Shown here: positions 7,020 to 16,483 of the stretch, one piece after another
Layout of the letters: the number at the start of each line of letters is the position of its first letter
How positions within the stretch are numbered: position 1 is the stretch's first letter
Origin: Bacteroides sp.
GTDB taxonomy: Bacteria; Bacteroidota; Bacteroidia; Bacteroidales; Muribaculaceae
Reading direction: 5' to 3'
Assembly: GCA_014802015.1 (NCBI GenBank)
Contig: JAAVDB010000022.1
Span: 1-57,615, forward strand
Length of the DNA stretch: 57,615 bases
Made by a program: the position numbers and the translations under genes
The notes under the pieces: model-generated
The model's database searches: none
What the model was told of the DNA's origin: nothing
Seen by the model: only the letters and a program-made list of their open reading frames with translations

Positions 7020-8459
7020 ATGGATAAAAACGCATTTATCGCCGACCTGCATCAGCGTGTGCGCGACACCCGCCCCTCACGCTGGGTGCGTTTCGGCATC
7101 GTATCGCTCATATTCTTCCTATGGGTTGCGTGGCTCGGCAACTGGTGGGTGGCACTGCTGTGGATACTGCTGTTTGACATCTACATCACCGGATATATCC
7201 CCTTCACGTGGTGGAAGAAGTCAAAGAGCGCGGCCGTGCGCACCGTCATGAGCTGGGTCGACGCGATCGTCTACGCTCTGGTACTCGTATACTTCGTGTT
7301 CACATTCATCGGACAGAACTATCAGATACCCTCATCGTCACTCGAAAAGTCTCTGTTGGTGGGCGATTACCTGTGGGTCAACAAGATGGCCTACGGCCCG
7401 CGCGTGCCGTTCACACCGGTGCACTTCCCGCTGGTCCAGAACACGTTCCCGATCATCAACACCAAGAGCTATCTCGACTCGCCTCAGTGGAAATATCATC
7501 GTCTCAAGGGACTCGGCTCGGTGCAGCGCGGCGACATCGTGGTGTTCAACTTCCCGGCCGGCGACACCGTCGCGGTCAAGATTCAGAACCCCGATTACTA
7601 CACCCTCAGCAAGATGTACGGCCGCGAGAATATTCTGGCTAACCCGCAGACGTTCGGCGAGGTGATATATCGCCCCGTGGACCGTCGCGAGAATTACGTG
7701 AAGCGTGCTGTCGGCCTGCCCGGCGAACGCCTGAAGATAGTCGACGGCGTGATATATATCAACGGCGAACCGATCGAGCAACCCGAGAACGTACAGTTCA
7801 ACTACTATTATCAGCTCAAGGAGGGTGTCTTCACCCCCGAGCGCTGGGACGAGCTGGGCATCTCGGCCGACGACCGTCATCAGGTGCCTGTGACCGAGGA
7901 GGATGTCCCCGCCCTGCGCCAGTTAGGATTTACCGTCCGTCCCGACGGCACGGTGCCTACGGTCTATGCCTCGCCTCTGACCGGCGAGATGGTGAGCCGG
8001 CTCGAAGCGTCGCCCGATGTGGCCAAGGTGATGAAGGTGCCCGCATCGCAGGATGAATACCTCTTCCCCGACGGCGTGTCAGACTCCTGGACCAGAGCCG
8101 ATTACGGCGAGATCTGGATTCCGGCCAAGGGCGCGACTCTGCGTCTGACACCCAAAGCGTGGGAGATCTACGGACGTGCCATACGCGACTACGAAGGCAA
8201 TCCGTCAGCCACTCTGCGTGACGGCAAGGTGTATATCGACGGTGAGCCGGTGGACAATTACACCTTCAAGATGGATTATTACTTCATGATGGGTGACAAC
8301 CGCGACAATTCGCTCGACTCACGCTACTGGGGTTTCGTGCCCGAGGATCATATCGTAGGACGTCCCGAGCGCGTACTCATATCGTTTGACAAAGACAAGT
8401 CACTATTCAACGGCGGCATACGCTGGGACCGAATCCTGCGCGACGCCAACAGCGACTAA
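7020..8459 (+). CDS. lepB: Signal peptidase I
   Basis: A 479-residue inner-membrane protease that removes signal peptides from exported proteins. Hydrophobic segments lie at about 25-40, 42-60 and 80-98. The catalytic serine is S107 in IPSSSLEK, the general-base lysine is about K228 in YVKRAVGLPGE, and the C-terminal box GDNRDNSLDSRYWG starts near residue 425. It is longer than the E. coli enzyme because of inserts between the boxes, as usual in Bacteroidetes. It lies 32 bp after dapB and is probably cotranscribed with it. Confidence 0.95.
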   Translation: MDKNAFIADLHQRVRDTRPSRWVRFGIVSLIFFLWVAWLGNWWVALLWILLFDIYITGYIPFTWWKKSKSAAVRTVMSWVDAIVYALVLVYFVFTFIGQNYQIPSSSLEKSLLVGDYLWVNKMAYGPRVPFTPVHFPLVQNTFPIINTKSYLDSPQWKYHRLKGLGSVQRGDIVVFNFPAGDTVAVKIQNPDYYTLSKMYGRENILANPQTFGEVIYRPVDRRENYVKRAVGLPGERLKIVDGVIYINGEPIEQPENVQFNYYYQLKEGVFTPERWDELGISADDRHQVPVTEEDVPALRQLGFTVRPDGTVPTVYASPLTGEMVSRLEASPDVAKVMKVPASQDEYLFPDGVSDSWTRADYGEIWIPAKGATLRLTPKAWEIYGRAIRDYEGNPSATLRDGKVYIDGEPVDNYTFKMDYYFMMGDNRDNSLDSRYWGFVPEDHIVGRPERVLISFDKDKSLFNGGIRWDRILRDANSD

Positions 8460-8482
8460 GAGTTATTTTTAATCATAGACAG

Positions 8483-9133
8483 ATGCGCCCGATAATCTAT
8501 CCTTCGGCTCATGCGGTGCTGCCTCCGCGGCTGTGCGGCGACGTAGGCCTGTATGTGCGTGCCTGGGCCGCAGGTAGTTATTCGATGGATTGGGGGCGAC
8601 GTTTCGACAAGCGCGAGAAGGGAACCCACCGATTTACCATCGCCGACACGCGCGGACGTCTCGACCTGACCGTCCCTATAGCCAAACCCGCCTCAAGCCG
8701 GTGCGGATGGGATGAAGTGACAGTCTCGACCCACGGCGCGTGGTGGGACGTGCACCGTGTAGCGCTTGAGAGCGCTTACGGACGCACACCCTACTTCGAG
8801 TTTTACGCCGACCGTTTCCTCCCCATGCTCACCTCAGGCGTCACCGACCGTTATCCGCGGCTGGCCGACCTCGCCGGCGCATGGGACGCCGAGATAGCCG
8901 ACATCCTCGGGCTCACCGCCCTGCGCGTGCCGCAGTCACCGAGCGTGCCGCACGACACACTGCCCCCCGACACACCGGTCGTCATCAAGCCTTACCGTCA
9001 GGTGCGTGCCGACAGGCTCGGATTTATCGACGGACTGTCGGTGCTCGACCTCATCTTCAATCTCGGACCCGAGTCGCAGCTCTACCTCCACAGGCTCGCC
9101 TCGGCCACCTATCCTCCTCACACTCAGATATGA
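8483..9133 (+). CDS. WbqC family protein
   Basis: A 216-residue protein matching the WbqC family by overall pattern: an early aromatic-rich region (residues of about 35-65), LDLTVPIAK, and SAYGRTPYFEFYADRF. Family members occur in surface-polysaccharide clusters and beside lepB in Bacteroidetes, but their reaction is not established. The stop overlaps the start of the next gene by 4 bp (ATGA), so the two are translationally coupled. Confidence 0.8.
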   Translation: MRPIIYPSAHAVLPPRLCGDVGLYVRAWAAGSYSMDWGRRFDKREKGTHRFTIADTRGRLDLTVPIAKPASSRCGWDEVTVSTHGAWWDVHRVALESAYGRTPYFEFYADRFLPMLTSGVTDRYPRLADLAGAWDAEIADILGLTALRVPQSPSVPHDTLPPDTPVVIKPYRQVRADRLGFIDGLSVLDLIFNLGPESQLYLHRLASATYPPHTQI

Positions 9134-9906
9134 TACCCAAGATCATCCACTACACATGGTTCAGCAACGAGCCTATGCCGCCCGAGATACAGGCATGCGT
9201 CGACTCATGGCGCCGGTATATGCCCGACTATACCCTCGTGAAGTGGGATATGGACAGTATCGCCGGCATAGACAACATATTCATGCGCGAGGCCATAGCC
9301 AAACGCAAATGGGCATTTGCCTCCGATCTGGTGCGCCTCCATGCCGTCTACAATCAGGGGGGCATCTATCTCGACACCGACATGGAGCTGACGCGTCCGC
9401 TCGACCCGCTGCTCACTCACCGCGCCTTCATAGGTCGCGAACACACATTTCATTTCAACGATCACCGCACGGAGCACTATCTGACCTCGCACTGCTTCGG
9501 GGCCGAACCGCGCCACCCGTTCATCAAGCGATGTCTTGACTATTACGAAGGGCGCCGCTTCGTCACCGGCACATGCCCCGACATCCCGGCGTCACTGCGG
9601 CTCGACATGACCATGCTGCCGTACATACAGAGCGAGATAGCCAAACAATGGGGATATAATCCGTCGACTCAGCGCAATAAACTCCAGGCCCTGCCCGACG
9701 GCCTCACCGTCTATCCCGACTCATACTTCGACCCCGACCGTCTCACTCCCGACAGCTACGGCCGCCACCTCGCTCTCGGGTCATGGCGCGAGACACGTCA
9801 GGGGCGCCCACGCACTGACTGGCGCTACCGCCTGGAACGCATCGTCGTAGCCATCCTCAGTCCCATGCTGCGACGGCTGGGATATGCTGTCATCAAGAAA
9901 AATTAA
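9130..9906 (+). CDS. Glycosyltransferase with DxD motif (GT32-like)
   Basis: A 258-residue glycosyltransferase starting MIPKIIHYTWF, typical of the Gly_transf_sug/GT32 group. The nucleotide-sugar motif is YLDTDMEL, preceded by ASDLVRLHAVYNQGGIY. The frame is open further upstream, but the start at 9130 gives the family N-terminus and an ATGA overlap with the WbqC gene. It probably adds a sugar to a surface glycan; donor and acceptor are unknown. The C-terminus ends with a hydrophobic/basic stretch that could associate with the membrane. Confidence 0.85.
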   Translation: MIPKIIHYTWFSNEPMPPEIQACVDSWRRYMPDYTLVKWDMDSIAGIDNIFMREAIAKRKWAFASDLVRLHAVYNQGGIYLDTDMELTRPLDPLLTHRAFIGREHTFHFNDHRTEHYLTSHCFGAEPRHPFIKRCLDYYEGRRFVTGTCPDIPASLRLDMTMLPYIQSEIAKQWGYNPSTQRNKLQALPDGLTVYPDSYFDPDRLTPDSYGRHLALGSWRETRQGRPRTDWRYRLERIVVAILSPMLRRLGYAVIKKN

Positions 9907-9962
9907 ACGGCTGTTTTTCAGAATACAATATTACTCCACATTATCACATTCACACTATCATC

Positions 9963-10916
9963 ATGCGTGTAATCGACCATCTCACCTCCGACAGCGGACG
10001 CACGGCGTTCTCATTCGAGCTGCTCCCTCCGCTCAAAGGCAACAATATAACCCGAGTATTCGACATCATCGACCGTCTGCGCGAGTTCGACCCCAAATAC
10101 ATCAACATCACCTCACACCGCAGCACCATCGAATATCAGGAGCGCCCCGACGGTACCATCATCAAGAAAAAAATGCGCAAGCGCCCCGGATCCGTAGCCA
10201 TCGCTTCGGCCATACAGAACAAATACGGCATCATAGCCGTGCCCCACATCATCTGCAAGGGTTTCACACGCGATGAGACGGAATATGCGCTGATTGACCT
10301 CAACTTTCTCGGCGTGCACGACGTGCTGCTGCTGCAGGGCGACGCCAAAGGGCCTGATAAGTCCAGCGACCCGACGGTGGTCAACATGCACGCCACCGAC
10401 CTGCAACAGCAGGTCAACGACTTCAACCGCGGCATCTATGCCGACGGAGAGCTGTTCGAGGCCAACGAGACACCGTTCAGCTACGGCATGGCCTGCTATC
10501 CCGAGAAGCACGAGTCAGCCCCCAATATGGAGTCAGACATCCGATACGCCAAGATGAAGGTCGACAACGGCGCATCCTATCTGGTGACGCAGATGTTCTT
10601 TGACAATCAGAAATACTACGATTTCGTAGCGCGCTGCCGGGCCGAAGGTATCAACGTACCTATCATCCCCGGCATCAAGCCTATAGGCAAATGCAGCCAG
10701 CTCAACGTGTTGCCGCGAGTGTTCCGCAGCGATATCCCCGAACCGCTCGCCGGCGAACTCGCACGCTGCAAGTCAGACAGCGAAGCCAGGGAAATCGGAG
10801 TGAGATGGTGCATCGACCAGTGCCGCGACCTCATCGCCCACGGTGTCCCCTCGATCCACTTCTACACCCACATGGCCACAGAATCCGTAGCCCGCGTAGC
10901 AAAGGAAATCTACTGA
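9963..10916 (+). CDS. metF: Methylenetetrahydrofolate reductase
   Basis: A 317-residue FAD-dependent TIM-barrel enzyme that makes 5-methyl-tetrahydrofolate, the methyl donor for methionine synthase. The sequence shows FSFELLPPLKG near the N-terminus, the substrate-binding LLLQGDAKGPD, and a C-terminal TQMFFDNQKYYDF, all typical of MetF. The matching B12-dependent methionine synthase gene lies at 41381-45028. It converges with the glycosyltransferase gene at 10935, with only 18 bp between stops and no obvious terminator there. Confidence 0.95.
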   Translation: MRVIDHLTSDSGRTAFSFELLPPLKGNNITRVFDIIDRLREFDPKYINITSHRSTIEYQERPDGTIIKKKMRKRPGSVAIASAIQNKYGIIAVPHIICKGFTRDETEYALIDLNFLGVHDVLLLQGDAKGPDKSSDPTVVNMHATDLQQQVNDFNRGIYADGELFEANETPFSYGMACYPEKHESAPNMESDIRYAKMKVDNGASYLVTQMFFDNQKYYDFVARCRAEGINVPIIPGIKPIGKCSQLNVLPRVFRSDIPEPLAGELARCKSDSEAREIGVRWCIDQCRDLIAHGVPSIHFYTHMATESVARVAKEIY

Positions 10917-10934
10917 TCCCCCACCCGTCCGCAG

Positions 10935-11951
10935 TCACCCCCGGCGGCGGTGGAGGAGGCGGTGGAGGTTGGAGAGGAGTTTTATCAACCGTGGCCAGCG
11001 GGTGTGGGTGGCGATCTTGAGTCGGCGACTCAGGGGCTGGCGACGGTAGTAGGGATTGTCACTGTAGCCGGGGATGAATCGCTTCACTCCGTCACGTACC
11101 TGACGGATCTCGGCCATCTGTACCGTGTCAAAGCTGTATATGGCTCCGAACACGGTGTTGACGTAGTATAGGTTGATGAACTGATAGTCGATCTCATCCC
11201 TGAACCGCCTGTAGAGTCCGAGCCGCCTGAGATGCCCTAACAGCGTGACGGCCGTGCCGATGCGGTCAAAGAAGCGGTAATTGTTGGCCGATCGGGTTAT
11301 AGACTGGTTGTCGACCCGGTATTCATACAGCGTAGCATTGATTTTCACGGGATTGCTCGCTATGGTCTGGATGGCCATGCCGACGGCGTTATCCTCGTAG
11401 AATACTCCTTCGGGAAAGTACAGGTCATTGTCCTCGATGACCCGGCGCGCATACATGGCTGACCATATCGAGGTGGTGCGTTGCAGGATGCGCCTGCGCA
11501 GGTCATCCCCCTCAAGTGCCGATGCGTCGTCACCGAGCGGACTCACTGCGGACGTCCTGCCGGTGCCGGACTCAAACCGCCGGTAGTCGAAAAACACGAC
11601 CTCGGCATCCGCCTGACAGGCTGCGTCGACGCACTGCCGGAGAGCCTCGGGGGTAAGACGGTCGTCAGCGTCAAGAAACATCAGGTATTCTCCCGACGAG
11701 GCCTTAATGGCGCGGTTGCGGGCGCCTCCGGGCCCGACATTGACGTCGGAATCAATGACCTTCACGCGAGGATCGCATGAGGCGTATCCACACAATATTT
11801 CGAGCGAATTGTCGGTCGAGGCGTCGTTAAAGCACACCAGTTCAAGGTTGCCGTAAGTCTGAGCGAGGGCTGACCCGACCGACTCGCCGAGATATGCTCC
11901 GGCATTATGCACGGGCATTATGACCGATACAAGCGGATGATCGTGTGACAT
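10935..11951 (-). CDS. Family 2 glycosyltransferase
   Basis: A 338-residue GT-A fold glycosyltransferase. The N-terminus VSVIMPVHNAGAYLGESV is the nucleotide-sugar binding start of GT2 enzymes, NDASTDNS follows, and the metal-binding DxD is FLDADDRL (around residue 93). The C-terminal third is basic. It starts 9 bp after the stop of the phospholipase gene and is probably cotranscribed with it. The acceptor is unknown; a surface glycan is likely. Confidence 0.88.
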   Translation of the reverse strand: MSHDHPLVSVIMPVHNAGAYLGESVGSALAQTYGNLELVCFNDASTDNSLEILCGYASCDPRVKVIDSDVNVGPGGARNRAIKASSGEYLMFLDADDRLTPEALRQCVDAACQADAEVVFFDYRRFESGTGRTSAVSPLGDDASALEGDDLRRRILQRTTSIWSAMYARRVIEDNDLYFPEGVFYEDNAVGMAIQTIASNPVKINATLYEYRVDNQSITRSANNYRFFDRIGTAVTLLGHLRRLGLYRRFRDEIDYQFINLYYVNTVFGAIYSFDTVQMAEIRQVRDGVKRFIPGYSDNPYYRRQPLSRRLKIATHTRWPRLIKLLSNLHRLLHRRRG

Positions 11952-11960
11952 ACGGCAATA

Positions 11961-12800
11961 TCAATAGTCGCTGAACAGACGAGGTTTGAAGACGATACCC
12001 ACACGCACGGTCGAGTGAAATTCCTTGAACGCAAGCAATCCCTCGCCGTATCCGTTGTAATACTGCAGGAACAGGTATTGGTTGTCGCCCTTGAAGATGC
12101 GATAGTTCAGCTCAACGATGGTGTTGTAATTGAGCCTCCATCCTTTGCGCTTGACCAGAGTCACGGCTGCGCCAAACCGCTCGTTGAGCGTAGTGAACGA
12201 TGTGCCGATCTGGTAGATGCCGCAGTAATCGAGTATATCCTTATTCTCCACTCCGTCGATGATCGGTATCCAGAACTTGCCATGCACCGTGAGCTGAGGG
12301 TCGATCATGATGTTGCCGCCGAGCGACACGCGGTTCCACGAGCGCGAGGCGGTGCCGTCGCGGCCGTTTGATTCATGCTCAAGGATCAGATTGATCTTGC
12401 CCACGAAACGATTGCGCACAAACAGCGGTTTGGTCAGACCGATACCGGGATTGAAGTTGAGATCGGTCATCGGCATGGAGTTCTGAAGCACGTTCCAGAA
12501 ACACTTCTGCGTGTAGAACAGAAACAGATACGTGCCAAGCGGCAACGTACTGTTGGTGAGTCGCTGGGCGATGGAGATCTGAAACTTGATGTTGGTGTTG
12601 TCCTTGCCTATATGCTGGCCCACAGGGCATCCGAATATGAAGTAATTGTCCTTATATAGTCCGAAATACGGGCCTGAGTCGAAGGCTCGGCGGATACTGT
12701 CGGTGTTGACCGACTGCTCGGGGTCGAGGTTCACGATCTGGGCACGCAGTGAGGGGATGCAGAGCATCAGGGCCATCAATAGTGTCGTGAGGATGCGCAT
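11961..12800 (-). CDS. pldA: Outer-membrane phospholipase A
   Basis: A 279-residue outer-membrane barrel lipase (OMPLA family) that hydrolyses phospholipids which reach the outer leaflet. Residues 1-20 are a signal peptide. The active-site motif is EHESNGRDG followed by SRSWNR, giving H142, S144 and N156, the His-Ser-Asn triad of the family. The length matches the 280-290 residues usual for OMPLA. It is transcribed divergently from the lipoprotein gene at 12926 and is followed closely by a GT2 gene, suggesting a role in envelope upkeep. Confidence 0.9.
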   Translation of the reverse strand: MRILTTLLMALMLCIPSLRAQIVNLDPEQSVNTDSIRRAFDSGPYFGLYKDNYFIFGCPVGQHIGKDNTNIKFQISIAQRLTNSTLPLGTYLFLFYTQKCFWNVLQNSMPMTDLNFNPGIGLTKPLFVRNRFVGKINLILEHESNGRDGTASRSWNRVSLGGNIMIDPQLTVHGKFWIPIIDGVENKDILDYCGIYQIGTSFTTLNERFGAAVTLVKRKGWRLNYNTIVELNYRIFKGDNQYLFLQYYNGYGEGLLAFKEFHSTVRVGIVFKPRLFSDY

Positions 12801-12844
12801 AGCTTTTTTATAACGTGGCGGATTGATGATGACGGTTTATGGTG

Positions 12845-12852
12845 CAAAATTA
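12845..12852 (-). promoter_or_regulatory. -7 box for pldA
   Basis: On the minus strand this reads TAATTTTG (TAnnTTTG), 44 bp upstream of the pldA start. It lies in a divergent intergenic region that also holds the promoter of the lipoprotein at 12926. Confidence 0.5.
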
Positions 12853-12871
12853 CGTAAATCCTGCAAATATG

Positions 12872-12903
12872 TTGGTAATTAGTTGAATTTTTGCCTAATT
12901 TTG
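12872..12903 (+). promoter_or_regulatory. Promoter of the DUF4369 lipoprotein gene
   Basis: The -33 TTG at 12872-12874 and the -7 TAATTTTG at 12896-12903 are separated by 21 bp, close to the Bacteroidales consensus. The predicted leader is about 16 nt. Confidence 0.6.
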
Positions 12904-12925
12904 TCAGTGAAAATGCCAAAAGATT

Positions 12926-13978
12926 ATGAAAAAAATCTTCGCCATATTAGCCCTGCTCGTGTCACTGCTCATGTCGATGCAGTCGTGTGACAACCGTGAG
13001 GGCTTTGAGATAAACTGTGAGATAGAAGGGCTGGAGATGCGCGGCCTTGAAATGATCTATATGACCCGCGGAGGGGTATCGCGCCAGTCGTTTCACCCGG
13101 TCGACGGCAAGGTCAGGCTGACCGGCACCTCGGCCCAGCCGACACTGGTCGAGGTCTTCACCATCGACGGCACTCCGCTCTTTGCATGCGTAGCGGCCGA
13201 CGGCGACCGTATGAAACTGCGCATGAAGATTGACGACCCTACCTCGCTCACTATCAGCGGACAGGATGCGTCGCGCGACTATGCCGCCTTTGTGACGGCC
13301 AATGACTCGCTGCTCAGGCATGGCACGGACGAGGAGGTCAACCGTCTCATAGCCGGCTCCGTGCGGGCCAATCCCGGGAGCATGGCATCGGCACTGCTGA
13401 TGGTGACGCGCTTTCGCACGGCCGGACACGAACTGCTGGCCGACTCACTGCTGGGCGAACTGTCACCCGAGGCACGCCCGGCGTTGCTGGCCGGCTCATA
13501 CGCTTCGACCGTAGGCGAACAGGTGTCGACCACCGCCCGCGGTGAGCTGCGCTCGTTCACACTGCATCACGGCGTCGACACCATAGTGCGCTACACGCCG
13601 AGCATGCAGAGCTATGTGCTGATGGTATTCAATGATGACACCAAACCCGACAGCGTGCTTAAACGTCTGCGCTCGCTGCATGCCGACCTGCCCCGCCGCC
13701 GTCTTCAGGTCATCGAGGTGTCGCTGACAGGCGACTCGGCCCGCTGGCGCTCGCAGGTGAAGGGGGACAGCGCCAAGTGGATGCAGGGATGGGTGCCCGG
13801 CGGAGTCTCGGCTCAGGCGGTAAGGCGCATGTCAGTGCCCCGCACCCCGTTCTACATCGTGGCCGACAGCACCGGCGCACAGCAGTATCGCGGCACATCG
13901 CTCTACGCCGCCGACACGCTGCTGCGCTCGCGTCTGCACATCTGGCTACCGTCCGACTCGACCGCCACTGTCAGGTAA
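12926..13978 (+). CDS. DUF4369-type lipoprotein
   Basis: A 350-residue protein with a lipoprotein signal peptide ending at C21 (MSMQSC). Residues of about 28-120 resemble the DUF4369 beta-domain that precedes thioredoxin domains in Bacteroidetes. The C-terminal part (about 190-345) has a weak thioredoxin-like layout (RLQVIEVSL, RTPFYIVADSTG) but no CxxC, so a redox role is not supported. It is probably exported and anchored to a membrane. The beta-helix lipoprotein gene follows after 37 bp, so the two may form an operon. Confidence 0.65.
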   Translation: MKKIFAILALLVSLLMSMQSCDNREGFEINCEIEGLEMRGLEMIYMTRGGVSRQSFHPVDGKVRLTGTSAQPTLVEVFTIDGTPLFACVAADGDRMKLRMKIDDPTSLTISGQDASRDYAAFVTANDSLLRHGTDEEVNRLIAGSVRANPGSMASALLMVTRFRTAGHELLADSLLGELSPEARPALLAGSYASTVGEQVSTTARGELRSFTLHHGVDTIVRYTPSMQSYVLMVFNDDTKPDSVLKRLRSLHADLPRRRLQVIEVSLTGDSARWRSQVKGDSAKWMQGWVPGGVSAQAVRRMSVPRTPFYIVADSTGAQQYRGTSLYAADTLLRSRLHIWLPSDSTATVR

Positions 13979-14015
13979 CACTACAATAAACGGCGTGATT
14001 TCACGTTGTTAGGGT

Positions 14016-15422
14016 ATGATTAAGAAATTATCTGCGGTCATACCCGCGCTACTGATACTGCTTGCCCTCACCGCCTCATGTATCGAGGACGGTTACGTGA
14101 CCTCGCCGTCGGCCACCCCGGTCTTTTCGGTCGAGGAGCTTGACATGGGCACATATTTCACCGGCCAGCCCACTCCGACAGCACGGTTTGTGGTGCATAA
14201 CCGTTACGATAAAGTGCTGAACATCTCGTCTGTAACTCTCCGCGAGGGGGATACGGGAGTGTTTCGCGTCAATGTCGACGGATTTGCCGGCTCGTCGTTC
14301 AGCAACGTCGAGATACGTCCCAACGATTCCATCTACGTCTTTGTCGAGGCCACGCTGCCCGTCAACTCATCGCCCGGACTCACCGTGACCGAGGGTCACC
14401 TTGACTTCGTCACCAACGGCGTCACATCGACCGTATTGCTGCGCGCGTCGGGTCAGGATGTGGTGCGCCGCACGGCCGTGACCGTCACGGCTGACGAGAC
14501 GTGGACGGCCGAGTATCCCTATCAGGTCTTTGACTCGCTCGTCGTGGCCGAAGGGGCCACCCTGCGGCTCGATGCCGGCGTGAAGTTACACTTTCACGAC
14601 GGTGCCTACATGCGTGTCTACGGCTCGCTTGTGACTGACGGCACGCCTGACGACATCGTCGAGATGACGGGTGACCGTACCGACAACGTGGTGGGCGACA
14701 TATCGTTTGACCTCATGGCCTCGCAGTGGGTCGGGCTGCATTTTGCCCCGGAGAGCCGAGGCAACCGCCTGAGTCACACCGTAGTGCGCAACACCGTGAG
14801 CGGTGTGGCAGCCGACTCGCTGTCGGCCGTCACGATGGTCAACTGCCGTCTGCGCAACTCGGCCGGCTATGCGCTCACCACACGTCATGCCGATGTGACA
14901 CTGGCAGGATGTGAGGTGGCCGATGCATCGCTGGGCGCGATGATGATGCACGGCGGCAAGGTCACGGCCAATCACTGCACGTTTGCCAACTACTATCTGT
15001 TCACTGCCCCGCGTGGCGCCATCGTGCAGTTTGACCACTATGACAGCGACACGGATGACGGATCGGGAGCACCCTACCTCAGCGCCGACATCACCAACAG
15101 CATCGTCTATGGTCTCGGCACCGACCTCTCGGTGGCCGACTTCAGCGGCACGGACGTGACCATTCGGTCGTGCGTGCTCAAGAGTGCCGGATCGGATGAT
15201 GATAATTTCATCCGTTGCGTGTGGGACACTGATCCGGTGTTTGCCACCGTCCGGTCAGATTACTTCTTCGACTACCGCCTGAAGCCGGAGTCGCCCGTGC
15301 TGTTCAGCGCCGACCCGCAACTGACGCTCCCTGAGACCGCTATGGATTTCTACGGCACACCTCGTCTCCCCTCTCCCCGCCCCGGAGCATATCAGACCGC
15401 CCCCGAAGAGCCTGAAGAGTGA
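14016..15422 (+). CDS. Beta-helix surface lipoprotein
   Basis: A 468-residue lipoprotein with the lipid cysteine at C22 (LTASC). Residues of about 35-150 look like an Ig-like beta-sandwich. From about 180 onward there are repeated short strands typical of a right-handed parallel beta-helix (GLHFAPESRGNRLSHTVV, AVTMVNCRLRNS, DVTLAGCEV). Such proteins are often surface-located and bind or cleave polysaccharides, but no catalytic set is visible here. Probably cotranscribed with the upstream lipoprotein gene. Confidence 0.75.
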   Translation: MIKKLSAVIPALLILLALTASCIEDGYVTSPSATPVFSVEELDMGTYFTGQPTPTARFVVHNRYDKVLNISSVTLREGDTGVFRVNVDGFAGSSFSNVEIRPNDSIYVFVEATLPVNSSPGLTVTEGHLDFVTNGVTSTVLLRASGQDVVRRTAVTVTADETWTAEYPYQVFDSLVVAEGATLRLDAGVKLHFHDGAYMRVYGSLVTDGTPDDIVEMTGDRTDNVVGDISFDLMASQWVGLHFAPESRGNRLSHTVVRNTVSGVAADSLSAVTMVNCRLRNSAGYALTTRHADVTLAGCEVADASLGAMMMHGGKVTANHCTFANYYLFTAPRGAIVQFDHYDSDTDDGSGAPYLSADITNSIVYGLGTDLSVADFSGTDVTIRSCVLKSAGSDDDNFIRCVWDTDPVFATVRSDYFFDYRLKPESPVLFSADPQLTLPETAMDFYGTPRLPSPRPGAYQTAPEEPEE

Positions 15423-15464
15423 CACAAAGCGCACGGATATGGCATGATTAGGTAGGGAGAAGGG

Positions 15465-15495
15465 TTGCGGAATCTGTGGGAAATTTGTAATTTTG
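15465..15495 (+). promoter_or_regulatory. Promoter of purC
   Basis: The -33 TTG (15465-15467) and the -7 TAATTTTG (15488-15495) are separated by 20 bp, a good Bacteroidales sigma-factor match. The predicted purC leader is about 24 nt. Confidence 0.7.
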
Positions 15496-15525
15496 CCCTA
15501 AAATCAATTATTACGGCAAAATATT

Positions 15526-16476
15526 ATGGCAACAACACTGGTTAACACCGATTTTAATTTCCCCGGCCAGACGGCCGTCTATCATGGTAAAGTGCGCGAT
15601 GTGTACACCATCGGCGACGATCTGCTCGTAATGGTCGCTACCGACCGCATCTCGGCCTTTGACGTGATTCTCCCCAAAGGCATCCCCTACAAGGGTCAGG
15701 CACTCAATCAGATCGCGGCCTCGATGCTCGACGCAACCGCCGACCTCGTACCCAACTGGAAGATAGCCGTCCCCGATCCGATGGTCACCGTAGGCTACCG
15801 CTGCGAGGGTCTGAAACTCGAAATGATCATCCGCGGCTATCTCGCCGGCAGCGCATGGCGCGAATACAAGGCCGGTATGCGTGAGCTGTGCGGCGTGAAA
15901 CTCCCCGAGGGAATGGTCGAGAACCAGCGTTTCCCCGAACCGATCATAACCCCCACCACCAAGGCTGATGCCGGACATGACGAGAACATCTCGCGTGAGG
16001 AGGCTATCGCTCAGGGTATCGTGACCGCCGAGCAGTTTGACACCATGGCCGCCTACACCCGCGCCCTCTTCAAGAAGGGTACTGAGATGGCTGCCGAGAA
16101 GGGCCTCATACTCGTTGACACCAAGTACGAGTTCGGTCTGCGCGACGGCAAGGTGATACTCATCGACGAGATCCACACCCCCGACTCGTCACGCTACTTC
16201 TACGCCGACGGCTACGAGGAGCGTCTGGCCAAGGGCGAGCCCCAGAAGCAGCTCTCGAAGGAGTTTGTACGCGAGTGGCTCATGGCCAACGGATTCATGG
16301 GCAAGGAGGGTCAGACCGTACCCGAGATGACCGATAAGTTCTGCGAAGAGGTGTCGGAACGCTACATCGAACTCTACGAGCACATCACCGGCAAGACCTT
16401 CGAGAAGGCTCCCGAGGAGCATCTCGACCAGCGTATCGCCACCAACGTACTCGATTGTCTCAATCAGCTGGCCTGA
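15526..16476 (+). CDS. purC: SAICAR synthase
   Basis: A 316-residue ATP-dependent ligase joining aspartate to CAIR in de novo purine synthesis. The sequence shows GKVRDVYTI near the N-terminus, [19 protein letters not shown] and LVDTKYEFG, all family signatures. The length fits the longer form of PurC found in Bacteroidetes and yeast-like enzymes rather than the ~240-residue short form. It has its own promoter and is followed after 7 bp by menG. Confidence 0.95.
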   Translation: MATTLVNTDFNFPGQTAVYHGKVRDVYTIGDDLLVMVATDRISAFDVILPKGIPYKGQALNQIAASMLDATADLVPNWKIAVPDPMVTVGYRCEGLKLEMIIRGYLAGSAWREYKAGMRELCGVKLPEGMVENQRFPEPIITPTTKADAGHDENISREEAIAQGIVTAEQFDTMAAYTRALFKKGTEMAAEKGLILVDTKYEFGLRDGKVILIDEIHTPDSSRYFYADGYEERLAKGEPQKQLSKEFVREWLMANGFMGKEGQTVPEMTDKFCEEVSERYIELYEHITGKTFEKAPEEHLDQRIATNVLDCLNQLA

Positions 16477-16483
16477 TCACAGC

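Noticed and set aside
15511-16176. 221-residue frame opposite purC
   Set aside because: Entirely antisense to purC, whose motifs are clear; low-complexity composition typical of a shadow.
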